A stretch of DNA of 31,216 nt from Parapedobacter lycopersici_A (GTDB taxonomy: Bacteria; Bacteroidota; Bacteroidia; Sphingobacteriales; Sphingobacteriaceae): assembly GCF_040395035.1 (NCBI RefSeq), contig NZ_JBEBRB010000029.1, positions 1 to 31,216 on the forward strand, given 5' to 3'. The notes under the pieces were generated by a model. That model saw only the letters and a program-made list of their open reading frames with translations, searched no databases and had not been told where the DNA came from. How positions within the stretch are numbered: position 1 is the first letter of the stretch; each line of letters begins with the position of its first letter. This document shows, one piece after another, positions 8,063-15,645 of this stretch. The translations under genes were made by a program, and so were the position numbers.

Positions 8063-8620
8063 ATGAAACTTAAGGGCGGTTCTTTATTGGCTCGATACCG
8101 AAAAGAGAAAGGCATGACGCAGGAACAACTTGCGGAGGCTTCGGGTGTAACTGCGCGCACCATCCAGCGTATCGAAAGCGGCGTCGTTACACCGCAGGGA
8201 CAAACCCTGAAATTGCTGGCCGACGCGTTGCAGATTCGTACGGTCGACCTTGTTCCAGCAAACGCAACGTCATCCTCTTCCGAACCTGTATTATTACCAC
8301 TCTATCATATACTACCTTTATTAGGGCTGGCGTTGCCATTTGTAAATATTATCTTATTGCTTGTTTTATGGACAATGAAGCGAGATGAGCATCCCGAATA
8401 TAACCGCCAGGGACGGGAGGCAATCAACTTCCAGATTACGATTACCCTGGTCATTGTTTTATCGTTTATGATAATGGTCCTTTATTTCCCGGTCGGGTTC
8501 CCTTTGATGATCGCTTGTTATGTTGCTGCCGCCATTTTTTGCATCCTCAATACCATAAGGGCACTAAAAGGAATACCTGCTCATTATCCGCTGTATGTTC
8601 ATTTTTTGAAGAAGGCCTGA
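8063..8620 (+). CDS. XRE-type helix-turn-helix protein fused to DUF4870 membrane domain
   Basis: A 185-residue two-part protein. Residues about 6-60 form an XRE/Cro helix-turn-helix (LLARYRKEKGMTQEQLAEASGVTARTIQRIESGVVTPQGQTLKLLADAL). Residues about 75-180 are a DUF4870 (Tic20-like) membrane domain with three to four hydrophobic helices and the hallmark segment EYNRQGREAINFQIT. The architecture predicts a DNA-binding domain tethered to the inner membrane. Its signal is unknown. Base composition is visibly more AT-rich than the flanking regions, as is the next gene. There is no partner gene in an operon; the serine hydrolase follows after 103 bases and has its own promoter-like sequence. Confidence 0.88.
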   Translation: MKLKGGSLLARYRKEKGMTQEQLAEASGVTARTIQRIESGVVTPQGQTLKLLADALQIRTVDLVPANATSSSSEPVLLPLYHILPLLGLALPFVNIILLLVLWTMKRDEHPEYNRQGREAINFQITITLVIVLSFMIMVLYFPVGFPLMIACYVAAAIFCILNTIRALKGIPAHYPLYVHFLKKA

Positions 8621-8676
8621 ACAGAGGTTTAAACACCCACATGTGCAGGTGTCGTGTGTATGTCGTGGAAGTGTCG

Positions 8677-8707
8677 TTTGACGGCATTTCCTTTCGACAG
8701 ATCTTTG
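8677..8707 (+). promoter_or_regulatory. Bacteroidota-type promoter of the serine hydrolase gene
   Basis: TTTG at 8677-8680 (-33 element), a 19-base spacer, then GATCTTTG at 8700-8707, one mismatch from TAnnTTTG. The predicted start is about 8713, roughly 10 bases before the ATG at 8724. Confidence 0.5.
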
Positions 8708-8723
8708 GTCGAAAATAACAGAC

Positions 8724-9944
8724 ATGAAATTTGCATTCTTTTTTTTCGCGCTTATTGTGCTTTCAATTCCGGCAGGACTTTCGGCACAAACTTCGAAAGA
8801 CATCATGATTCAGCGTATCGACGGATCCGCTATCTCAACAGATTCGTTGACTGAAAAAATTCGGCAACTGATGCATGACGCTAAAGTAGACGGCATGCAG
8901 GTGGTTGTATTCAATGATTATAAAGCCGTTTATAAGCAGGCTTTCGGCTATGCTAACAAAGCCCGGAACATGATGCTTGCCACCAGTAATAGTATTTATG
9001 GCGCATCATTAAGTAAGGCTGTTTTTTCGACCTTGGTAATGAAATTGGTCGTGCAGGGGAAATTGGATCTGGACAAGCCTTTGCAGGACTATCTTGACCG
9101 ACCCGTGTATGATTATCCGGCGAAAGGTGAAAATTATTGGGGAGCGGATTTTAGTGATTTGAAGAGCGATACGTTGTATCAAACGATCACTGCCCGGATG
9201 TGCCTTAGTCACACGACTGGTTTTGCTAATTGGCGCTGGTTTGAACCTGACCAGAAGTTACATGTCCGATTCAAACCGGGCACCAAGTTTCAATATTCAG
9301 GTGAAGGAATGGGGTACCTTCAATTTGTCATTGAGCATATTACAGGTAAACGTCTAAATGATTTGGCACAGGAATTAATATTTGACCCTGCGGGAATGAA
9401 ACGGAGCGGTTATATCTGGAGTGAAGCTTTCGGCAATCAAATCGCTCAAGGTCATGATACCGATGGAAACGTATACCCCGTTAAGAAATACACTGTTGAG
9501 CGTGCCGGAAGCACGTTGCAGACTACAGGAGATGATTATGTCGCTTTCATGGAATCACTGATGCAAAATAAATTGGTGAATCCTGCCAGCCTAAAAGAAA
9601 TGTTCCGTCCGCAGATCCGGATACATTCAATGCTGCAATTCCCGACCAGTCCCGAAAATGATCGGGATACGCACCAAAATGATCACATTCAGTTGAGTTA
9701 TGGTTTAGGCTGGGTGGTATTCCAGACACCCTTTGGCCCCGGGGTTTTTAAAGCCGGTCACGGTGAGGGCTTCCAGCATTTCTCCATCGTTTTTCCGGAA
9801 AGAAAGGTCGGTATGCTGATTTTGTCGAATAGTGACAATGCGGAAAGTATTTTTAAGTATCTTCTTGAAAATGCTGTTGCAGACACCTACACACCCTGGT
9901 TTTGGGAAAAATATATTCCCTATGATGTCACTATCAAATTTTAA
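8724..9944 (+). CDS. Secreted serine hydrolase, beta-lactamase class C/esterase family
   Basis: A 406-residue protein with a clear Sec signal peptide (hydrophobic run then LSAQTS near residue 21) and a beta-lactamase-related (PF00144-type) domain. The catalytic SxxK is S95-L-S-K98 in IYGASLSKAVF. The second motif reads YSGEGMGY, so the usual Tyr is kept and the Asn of YxN is replaced. HGEGFQHFS near the C-terminus takes the place of the KTG/HxG box. Members of this group are penicillin-binding-protein-like peptidases or esterases more often than true beta-lactamases, so resistance should not be inferred. Expected to act in the periplasm or outside the cell. AT-richer than the genes around it. 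Converges on the Rieske gene. Confidence 0.9.
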   Translation: MKFAFFFFALIVLSIPAGLSAQTSKDIMIQRIDGSAISTDSLTEKIRQLMHDAKVDGMQVVVFNDYKAVYKQAFGYANKARNMMLATSNSIYGASLSKAVFSTLVMKLVVQGKLDLDKPLQDYLDRPVYDYPAKGENYWGADFSDLKSDTLYQTITARMCLSHTTGFANWRWFEPDQKLHVRFKPGTKFQYSGEGMGYLQFVIEHITGKRLNDLAQELIFDPAGMKRSGYIWSEAFGNQIAQGHDTDGNVYPVKKYTVERAGSTLQTTGDDYVAFMESLMQNKLVNPASLKEMFRPQIRIHSMLQFPTSPENDRDTHQNDHIQLSYGLGWVVFQTPFGPGVFKAGHGEGFQHFSIVFPERKVGMLILSNSDNAESIFKYLLENAVADTYTPWFWEKYIPYDVTIKF

Positions 9945-10026
9945 CCATGTAGAAAGGACAAGGTAGCGAAATTACATGTGGGGGCCGATTTACATCGTAC
10001 ATGTTGTTTTTTAGTTACCGGGGGCA

Positions 10027-10815
10027 TTACAGCGTGTCTGCGTTCAGGTACACATATCCGGCATTTTCAACCACTTCGTACGTCTGTAACCCTTTTTCAG
10101 CCGGTCCGGCGTTTGGCACCCCCGTTCGGACATTGAACTGCGAGCCATGCCATGGGCACTGCACAGTACCGCAGATCATACTGCCGCCTGCCAGGGATCC
10201 GCCCCGGTGACTGCAATGGTCGCTGAACGCGACGTATCCATCCTCCGTTTTTGCGAGTACGACACGCTTGTTCTTGATATGGATTAGCATCATCTGGTCG
10301 GTGGTCAGCGTGTCGGCTTTGGCTACATTTACCAGGGTGCTTTTTTGATCAAAATGCAATTCCTGCCATTTACCTGCGTTTGCGTACCGGGGATTGACAC
10401 CGATCTGGTTGCGGACAACCAGCGTACCGCCCAGCCATCCGGCAATAAGCAAGAGGATAATGCCCCCGCTTTCCAACACAACAGGGAGGATAGAAAAAGC
10501 ATCGGATCGATTAAAATACGCAAGGATAAATAGCGTAAGCATGCCGACGTTGACGACTGCATGCAGGCCCGCTCTACGCTTTGCCGAACTACGCGGTGGA
10601 ACCGTGTACAAATAGTCGATTAATCCCGGTATTGCGGCTATGAATCCACTCAGAATCCCCGCAAGTTCCAGGTATCCGCCGGTTACCCAGAAACTGTTTC
10701 TGAGGTAGATTACTCCCAATACATCAAAGAGTAAAGCCCCTGAGAGAAAGGCGATAGGGAATGGAACTAAGATCATGTGTACCGGATGCCCCCTGATATG
10801 TGCTCTGCTTTTCAT
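10027..10815 (-). CDS. DUF2231 membrane domain fused to Rieske [2Fe-2S] domain
   Basis: A 262-residue fusion. Residues about 8-140 form a DUF2231-type membrane domain with four hydrophobic helices and conserved histidines (RGHPVHMILVPFPIAF at the start; AGLHAVVN near 82-89). Residues about 165-260 form a Rieske domain whose cluster ligands are all visible: C201-S-H203 and C220-P-W-H223. The histidine-bearing helices could hold heme or form a quinone site (inference), so a membrane electron-transfer role is reasonable. The redox partner is unknown; no cytochrome gene is adjacent, and the nearest oxidase subunit is about 3.3 kb away. It begins 123 bases after the DUF389 gene on the same strand. 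Confidence 0.9.
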   Translation of the reverse strand: MKSRAHIRGHPVHMILVPFPIAFLSGALLFDVLGVIYLRNSFWVTGGYLELAGILSGFIAAIPGLIDYLYTVPPRSSAKRRAGLHAVVNVGMLTLFILAYFNRSDAFSILPVVLESGGIILLLIAGWLGGTLVVRNQIGVNPRYANAGKWQELHFDQKSTLVNVAKADTLTTDQMMLIHIKNKRVVLAKTEDGYVAFSDHCSHRGGSLAGGSMICGTVQCPWHGSQFNVRTGVPNAGPAEKGLQTYEVVENAGYVYLNADTL

Positions 10816-10938
10816 GGGTTACGGATTTATCATGCCCGTCAGCATTTTTCAATGGCTTCTGTTGCTGCTTAGACATAGCCATTTTCTGACATGTTGTTGT
10901 ATAACACACCTTAGCCGATATGGTTTGATTAGATTGTG

Positions 10939-12252
10939 TTATTCGATGTATATTTTGACCGAATCGGTGTTCAATCTCGATCGGAACCACCCTTCCAGTT
11001 TTTCGCGGTTAGCGAGCGTTTTCCGTCGGTCTGACGATCCTAAAACAAGGGTTAGGTAATTTTGTGCCTGAAGCGAATCGTTATAAAATACTTGGTCTGC
11101 GGCACCGCATGTGGTAATTTCGGGGTACAGCGGCTTCAGTTCCTGAAGCAATTGCTTGCCGAGGTGTTTTCGTCTGTTGAGGCTGTCCTGCAGTTGCAGC
11201 GTTGTTCCCAGATTGGCCCGTAGCCGATTAATCTCGGCCTGTTGTGTGTTGATTGCCAAGAGATTCTCTTCGGCTCCCTCTTCTTCCAGTGAAAAACCCT
11301 GCTGGATACTAATGGTCGCCCCCCGTAGGTTGTAATGCCGGGCTTTGTCTATGATGGTTTGCTTTACCTCTTCCGGGATCAATCGCCCGCCATAAACAAG
11401 CCTTATGGTGTGTTTTGCCGGATCGATATCTGACTTTAGGAGGTAATCGCCTTCGATATTGGTTTCATTCCGTATAAATGATTGCGCATTTTGCGCAAAT
11501 CGTTCCTGTTTAACCAGGATATAGCCAAAATAGATGCTGGGCAGAATGGTGATGGTGGCGATAAAGCTGACCCAGCGATTTGCTGTCTTTTTCATGTTTT
11601 CATCGACGCCCTGCCAGATGGGGTACTTCAGAAAGCGCACGATCAGCAACGTGGCTACGGCAATAAATACCGTGTTGATAGTGAAGAGGTAAAACGCCCC
11701 GAAAAAGTAATTCCAGGTACCTGAGGCCAACCCATATCCGGCGGTGCAAAGCGGCGGCATCAGCGCGGTTGCGATGGCAACTCCGGGGATTACATTGCCT
11801 TTTTGTTTGCTGGAGAGTGCCACAATGCCGGCCAATCCACCGGCAAGGGCAATGATTACATCATAGATGTTGGGTTGTGTGCGTGCCAATAATTCAGAGT
11901 GGGCTTCTGCCAGGGGCGTGACGAGGAAATACAGGGTAGAAGCACCCAGCCCTGAAGCGACTGCGAATCCGAAATTTACCAGCGACTTCCGCAACAACCC
12001 GAAGTCGTAGGTCGCCAAGCTGTATCCCATGCCCAGTATCGGTCCCATCAAAGGGGAAATCAGCATCGCTCCAATGATAACTGCCGTTGAATTTACGTTG
12101 AGTCCCACACAGGCAATGAGAATGGCGAATATCAGGATCCAGAGGTTGGTTCCCTTGAAAAAGATACCTTTTTCTACGGTATCGTGAATGACATTATAAT
12201 CTTCCTGTTCTGACTTGATATTAAATTTCTGTGCGAGTTTTTGTAGATCCAT
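10939..12252 (-). CDS. DUF389 family integral membrane protein
   Basis: A 437-residue membrane protein of the DUF389 / 'uncharacterized hydrophobic domain' family. The core (about residues 30-230) has around six hydrophobic helices and the family-specific segments VGLNVNSTAVIIGAMLISPLMGPI and IPGVAIATALMPPLCTAGYGL. A long soluble C-terminal tail of roughly 200 residues follows, including a region with coiled-coil character (about residues 320-375; NTQQAEINRLRANLGTTLQLQDSLNRR). The function of the family is unknown and a transport role is only a guess. A TTG at 12261 is in frame, but the ATG at 12252 is preferred. A 52-residue membrane protein gene lies 50 bases upstream on the same strand. 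Confidence 0.9.
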   Translation of the reverse strand: MDLQKLAQKFNIKSEQEDYNVIHDTVEKGIFFKGTNLWILIFAILIACVGLNVNSTAVIIGAMLISPLMGPILGMGYSLATYDFGLLRKSLVNFGFAVASGLGASTLYFLVTPLAEAHSELLARTQPNIYDVIIALAGGLAGIVALSSKQKGNVIPGVAIATALMPPLCTAGYGLASGTWNYFFGAFYLFTINTVFIAVATLLIVRFLKYPIWQGVDENMKKTANRWVSFIATITILPSIYFGYILVKQERFAQNAQSFIRNETNIEGDYLLKSDIDPAKHTIRLVYGGRLIPEEVKQTIIDKARHYNLRGATISIQQGFSLEEEGAEENLLAINTQQAEINRLRANLGTTLQLQDSLNRRKHLGKQLLQELKPLYPEITTCGAADQVFYNDSLQAQNYLTLVLGSSDRRKTLANREKLEGWFRSRLNTDSVKIYIE

Positions 12253-12302
12253 ACGGTTCAATTAATGTGCTATTTTGCTTCATCAGCCGGCAACCATTCC
12301 GG

Positions 12303-12461
12303 TTATATTTCTTCATCCCGATGTTTCTCGGGTTCCAAATCGGACAGGTTTAGCTTCCGCTCAAGATTTTTCCGGTCTTTCCGGTTCCGGCGGATCAGCC
12401 AGATCAGCAGGATTAGCACGGCTAACCCGACTAATCCGACGATAACATAGTTTATCTCCAT
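12303..12461 (-). CDS. 52-residue single-pass membrane protein
   Basis: A short gene that simple length filters miss. It encodes MEINYVIVGLVGLAVLILL..., one hydrophobic helix (residues about 5-23). An abrupt basic stretch, IRRNRKDRKNLERKL, follows and then an acidic tail ending DLEPEKHRDEEI. The positive-inside rule puts the tail in the cytoplasm. The sharp transition from membrane helix to charged tail, the ATG start and the in-frame stop make a real protein much likelier than chance. I recall similar small proteins in other Sphingobacteria, often annotated hypothetical. It lies just upstream of the DUF389 gene on the same strand and may be its small partner (inference). Confidence 0.7.
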   Translation of the reverse strand: MEINYVIVGLVGLAVLILLIWLIRRNRKDRKNLERKLNLSDLEPEKHRDEEI

Positions 12462-12471
12462 AGCAGTAAAG

Positions 12472-12590
12472 GGTTAAACTCCAATTAAAGTTAACCACAT
12501 TTTGCGTAGCGCGCAAGGAAAGAAGGATAATTTAACCGGGCAATCGCCGTCCGGATTCAAATGTAATACAGGTTTAATGTGCGCTTAACC
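12472..12590. promoter_or_regulatory. Cluster of four TTAACC half-sites between the 52-aa gene and susC
   Basis: The divergent region carries GGTTAA at 12472-12477 and TTAACC at 12491-12496, 12532-12537 and 12585-12590. The first two form an inverted repeat with a 13-base spacer. The last lies just upstream of the susC -7 element. The protein that would bind is unknown. Confidence 0.35.
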
Positions 12591-12599
12591 CCCCGGGAC

Positions 12600-12607
12600 T
12601 ACCTTTG
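12600..12607 (+). promoter_or_regulatory. -7 promoter element of the susC-susD-phosphoesterase operon
   Basis: TACCTTTG is a perfect match to the Bacteroidota consensus TAnnTTTG. A weak -33 candidate (TTTA, 12573-12576) lies 23 bases upstream. The predicted start near 12613 leaves a leader of about 77 bases before the ATG at 12690. Confidence 0.6.
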
Positions 12608-12689
12608 CCGGCAGTTAAAACCCCCTGATTATTGCTTTTGTCAGCGATTGACGCGGGTTTTGTATGCGCCAACTACTATTTATTATACG

Positions 12690-15635
12690 ATGAGGAACTG
12701 TTTATTTTTTGTGTTATTCCCCGCATTGTTAGCGTCGCCCTTTGCCAAAGGCGGTACGCCTGCCGGACTCCCGCCGCACAACCTGGACCGAGCGGCCCGA
12801 CTTGAAATCAACCAACAGCCGACCATACAGGGTGTGGTGCTGGACATGCGCACCCGCGAACCGATCCGGGGCGCTTCGGTGACCATTGCAAGCACTTCAT
12901 GGGTGTCGCAGACGGCGGCCGACGGTGCGTTTAGCCTGCGCTGGCCCAACGGGGAGTCGCAGGTGCTGTTAACCATATCCAGTGTGGGCTTCAAGTCGCA
13001 GCAGGTTACTATCCAGCGGGCAGCCAGTGCAACGCCTGTTTCGGTTTATCTTGAGCAGGACCTGCTGGGGCTGGATGAGGTGGTGGTGACCGGCCAGGGG
13101 CTGGACATCAGTAAAAGGCGACTTTCGACCAATGTGACCAGCATTGGCAGCGAGGAACTGGAAAGAACCCCAGCCGGGCGTATTGACCAGCTTCTGCAGG
13201 CGAAACTGCCGAATGCGCAGATCCGGCTGACCGGCGGCCAGGCGGGAGCGACGTCCATCATCCGGGCGCGCGGTGTTGTTTCGGCGTATATGAACTCTAC
13301 CCCCGTGATCTATGTAGACGGTGTGCGCATGGATAACCTCAATACGGCCTCGTCCATTGGTGGGGGAAGCACCCAGGGTGCTGCCGTCAGTTCCATCGCG
13401 GATATTCCCATGGAGAATATTGAGCGTATCGAATACATTAACGGCGGCGCGGCAACGACATTATATGGCTCTGATGCCGCAAATGGGGTAATCCAGATTT
13501 TTACCAAAAAAGGAGGGGCCAGCCGGACGGCTGTGATTGTGGATGCTACTGTGGGACGGGAAACACCGACCACGGACTTCCTGCATTTTGAGCGGACGAA
13601 GGACCTGCTTTTTGAACCGGGTGTATTCCAGAAATATAACGTGGCGATTAACGGCAGCGGGGAGCGTGTGGGATACAGCTTTTCCGGTGGTTACCTGAAC
13701 AGCAGCGGCGTACAGCTGTACAACCAGAATCAGAATGAGCGGCTCGACCTGCGCACGGGATTCCGGGCCAGCCTCGCCGAGGAGTTGACGTATGAAAGCA
13801 CGTTTAGTTACATTAATAACCGGTACAAACGCAACCGGAACGGTAACCAGGGGGGCTATACAGCACTTTGGTTTACAGAGAGCGGCGCCTCTGCCGTTAC
13901 GGGTCCGCAACCGCGGTTTAACCCGCGGATCGACGAGCAGGGCGACGAGGAATTTGCGCGGATGATGGCTTATGTTGATGAGGCCGAGCGGCTGCAGGAT
14001 AACGAAATTGTGGTCAACCGTTTTCAGACATCGCAAAGCTTTGTATACCGCCCCGTCAAAAGTGTGCAGCTAAAGGCATTGGGCGGTGTGGATTTCCGGC
14101 AGCTGCGTAACCAGACGATCCAGACCAACCAGTACCTTACCCACACAACGGGTAATCTGACGACCGACCGGGGCAGTATTAACAACGGTGAGCGGAAGTA
14201 CTGGGGCCTTACGCTGGAACTTAACGGACAGCACCGTGCAGATGTGGGCGACTTTTCTTTTGTGACTACCCTTGGTGGGCAACTGTTTAGAAATGAAGAC
14301 CGCCAGGTATCGTACGTGGGGACCAACATCCGCGACGGTGCGCGGAACATCGCAGATGCTGCCACGAAAACCAGTGATGAGGTGTATTATGAGGTGGTTA
14401 ACTACGGCGTTTATGCCCAGACTAATATCGGATTCCGCGACCGGCTGTTTGTTGACCTTGGCCTACGTGGCGACGGTAACAGCGCATTCGGTGAAGCCAT
14501 TGGCGTGCAGTATTACCCTAAAGTAGGGGTTTCGTATATTCCTTCTGCCGGCGCGTGGTGGCAGGAAACGCTGCCGTTCTTTTCGGCGGCCAAAGTGCGT
14601 GGCAGTTACGGCATCGCAGGGAACTTTCCCCCGCCGTTTCGCAACCTGCGCACGGTGTCGTTTCCCGGATACCTGGGCGAACAGGCCGCGGGCTTCGGTA
14701 CGCCGGGGGTAGACCTCCGGCCTGAGAAAAGCAGCACGTTCGAAGCGGGTATCGACCTTGGTATGTTGCAGGACCGCATCGTATTCTCGGCGGGCTTTTA
14801 TCACACCATAACCAACGACGCACTGTTTGAAGTGCCGTCGGCCCCGTCTACGGGTGAATCCGATGCGTTTCGCAACGTGGGCAAGATCCTGAACAGAGGC
14901 TGGGAGTTTAGCACCAACATTACGGCGGTACAGACCGCATCGACCTCCCTGCGCATAAACCTGGCGGTTAACACACTGCATAACCAGGTGCTCAGCGCAG
15001 GGGGTGCCGCACCGTTTAACATCAACGGTTTCAGCGAGCGCACCATCCAGACGGTCGTGCAGGAAGGATATCCCATCGGTTTCATCCGGGGCAGTTACGG
15101 CATATTCGGTGCAGACGGCGTCATGGAGCGCTCCATTCCGCTCCAATACCTGGGTACGACCATTCCGGACCTGTTCGGCAGCATGGGTCTGGATTTCCAG
15201 TACAAAGGATTTAGCCTGTTTGCGAATGCCGATTACCAGCAAGGTGCCTTTGCCAACAATTGGGACAGCCAGTTCCGCTATAACTACGGCGCGGGCGATG
15301 AGGGTATCCCACAGGGGGAAATTAACTCCCCGCGGGGGCGTACCGGCTGGCTGGATTTTACCAACATGTTTATTGAGCAGACCGATTTCATCAAGATCCG
15401 GACAATCGGCGCCAGTTACAGCTTCAGCAGGGCGCAGCTTGGCTCACGCCTGCAGGGGCTTACGGTTGGTTTGAACGCGATCAACCCGTTTAATTTTGCT
15501 ACCTCGTCATTTGATCCGGAAGCCACGATCAGCGGCAGTGCCGCAGGCCAGGGCGGTGCTACCACCGGCGGCATTGCTTATGCTACTTATTCCGCACCCA
15601 GGCAGTTTCTTCTTTCATTAAAAGTCAGTCTATAA
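12690..15635 (+). CDS. SusC/RagA family TonB-linked outer-membrane transporter
   Basis: A 981-residue TonB-dependent transporter that imports a nutrient across the outer membrane with its SusD lid. From the ATG at 12690 it has a signal peptide (LFFVLFPALLASPF) and a carboxypeptidase-regulatory-like domain (about 46-122; IQGVVLDMRTREPIRGASVTI). DEVVVTGQ (129-136) marks the start of the plug, followed by a plug (about 140-250; VIYVDGVRMDNL) and a 22-strand barrel to the C-terminus. There is no N-terminal STN signalling domain, and no ECF sigma/anti-sigma pair lies nearby, so trans-envelope signalling is unlikely. The frame is open back to 12579, but that segment lies over the promoter region. 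SusD starts 10 bases downstream. Confidence 0.95.
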   Translation: MRNCLFFVLFPALLASPFAKGGTPAGLPPHNLDRAARLEINQQPTIQGVVLDMRTREPIRGASVTIASTSWVSQTAADGAFSLRWPNGESQVLLTISSVGFKSQQVTIQRAASATPVSVYLEQDLLGLDEVVVTGQGLDISKRRLSTNVTSIGSEELERTPAGRIDQLLQAKLPNAQIRLTGGQAGATSIIRARGVVSAYMNSTPVIYVDGVRMDNLNTASSIGGGSTQGAAVSSIADIPMENIERIEYINGGAATTLYGSDAANGVIQIFTKKGGASRTAVIVDATVGRETPTTDFLHFERTKDLLFEPGVFQKYNVAINGSGERVGYSFSGGYLNSSGVQLYNQNQNERLDLRTGFRASLAEELTYESTFSYINNRYKRNRNGNQGGYTALWFTESGASAVTGPQPRFNPRIDEQGDEEFARMMAYVDEAERLQDNEIVVNRFQTSQSFVYRPVKSVQLKALGGVDFRQLRNQTIQTNQYLTHTTGNLTTDRGSINNGERKYWGLTLELNGQHRADVGDFSFVTTLGGQLFRNEDRQVSYVGTNIRDGARNIADAATKTSDEVYYEVVNYGVYAQTNIGFRDRLFVDLGLRGDGNSAFGEAIGVQYYPKVGVSYIPSAGAWWQETLPFFSAAKVRGSYGIAGNFPPPFRNLRTVSFPGYLGEQAAGFGTPGVDLRPEKSSTFEAGIDLGMLQDRIVFSAGFYHTITNDALFEVPSAPSTGESDAFRNVGKILNRGWEFSTNITAVQTASTSLRINLAVNTLHNQVLSAGGAAPFNINGFSERTIQTVVQEGYPIGFIRGSYGIFGADGVMERSIPLQYLGTTIPDLFGSMGLDFQYKGFSLFANADYQQGAFANNWDSQFRYNYGAGDEGIPQGEINSPRGRTGWLDFTNMFIEQTDFIKIRTIGASYSFSRAQLGSRLQGLTVGLNAINPFNFATSSFDPEATISGSAAGQGGATTGGIAYATYSAPRQFLLSLKVSL

Positions 15636-15645
15636 AAAGCATCCC

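Noticed and set aside
8724..9944. Reading the serine hydrolase as an antibiotic-resistance beta-lactamase
   Set aside because: The YxN and KTG boxes are altered, and the sequence fits the broad esterase/peptidase group better.
10724..10990. Minus-strand frame of 88 codons between DUF389 and the Rieske fusion, with a hydrophilic start (MSKQQQKPLKNADGHDK)
   Set aside because: Its second half overlaps the well-supported N-terminus of the Rieske fusion in another frame, and it shows no family or domain pattern.
12265..12450. Plus-strand 61-codon frame, rich in Ser/Arg/Phe
   Set aside because: It is the antisense shadow of the 52-residue membrane protein, whose composition is far more protein-like.
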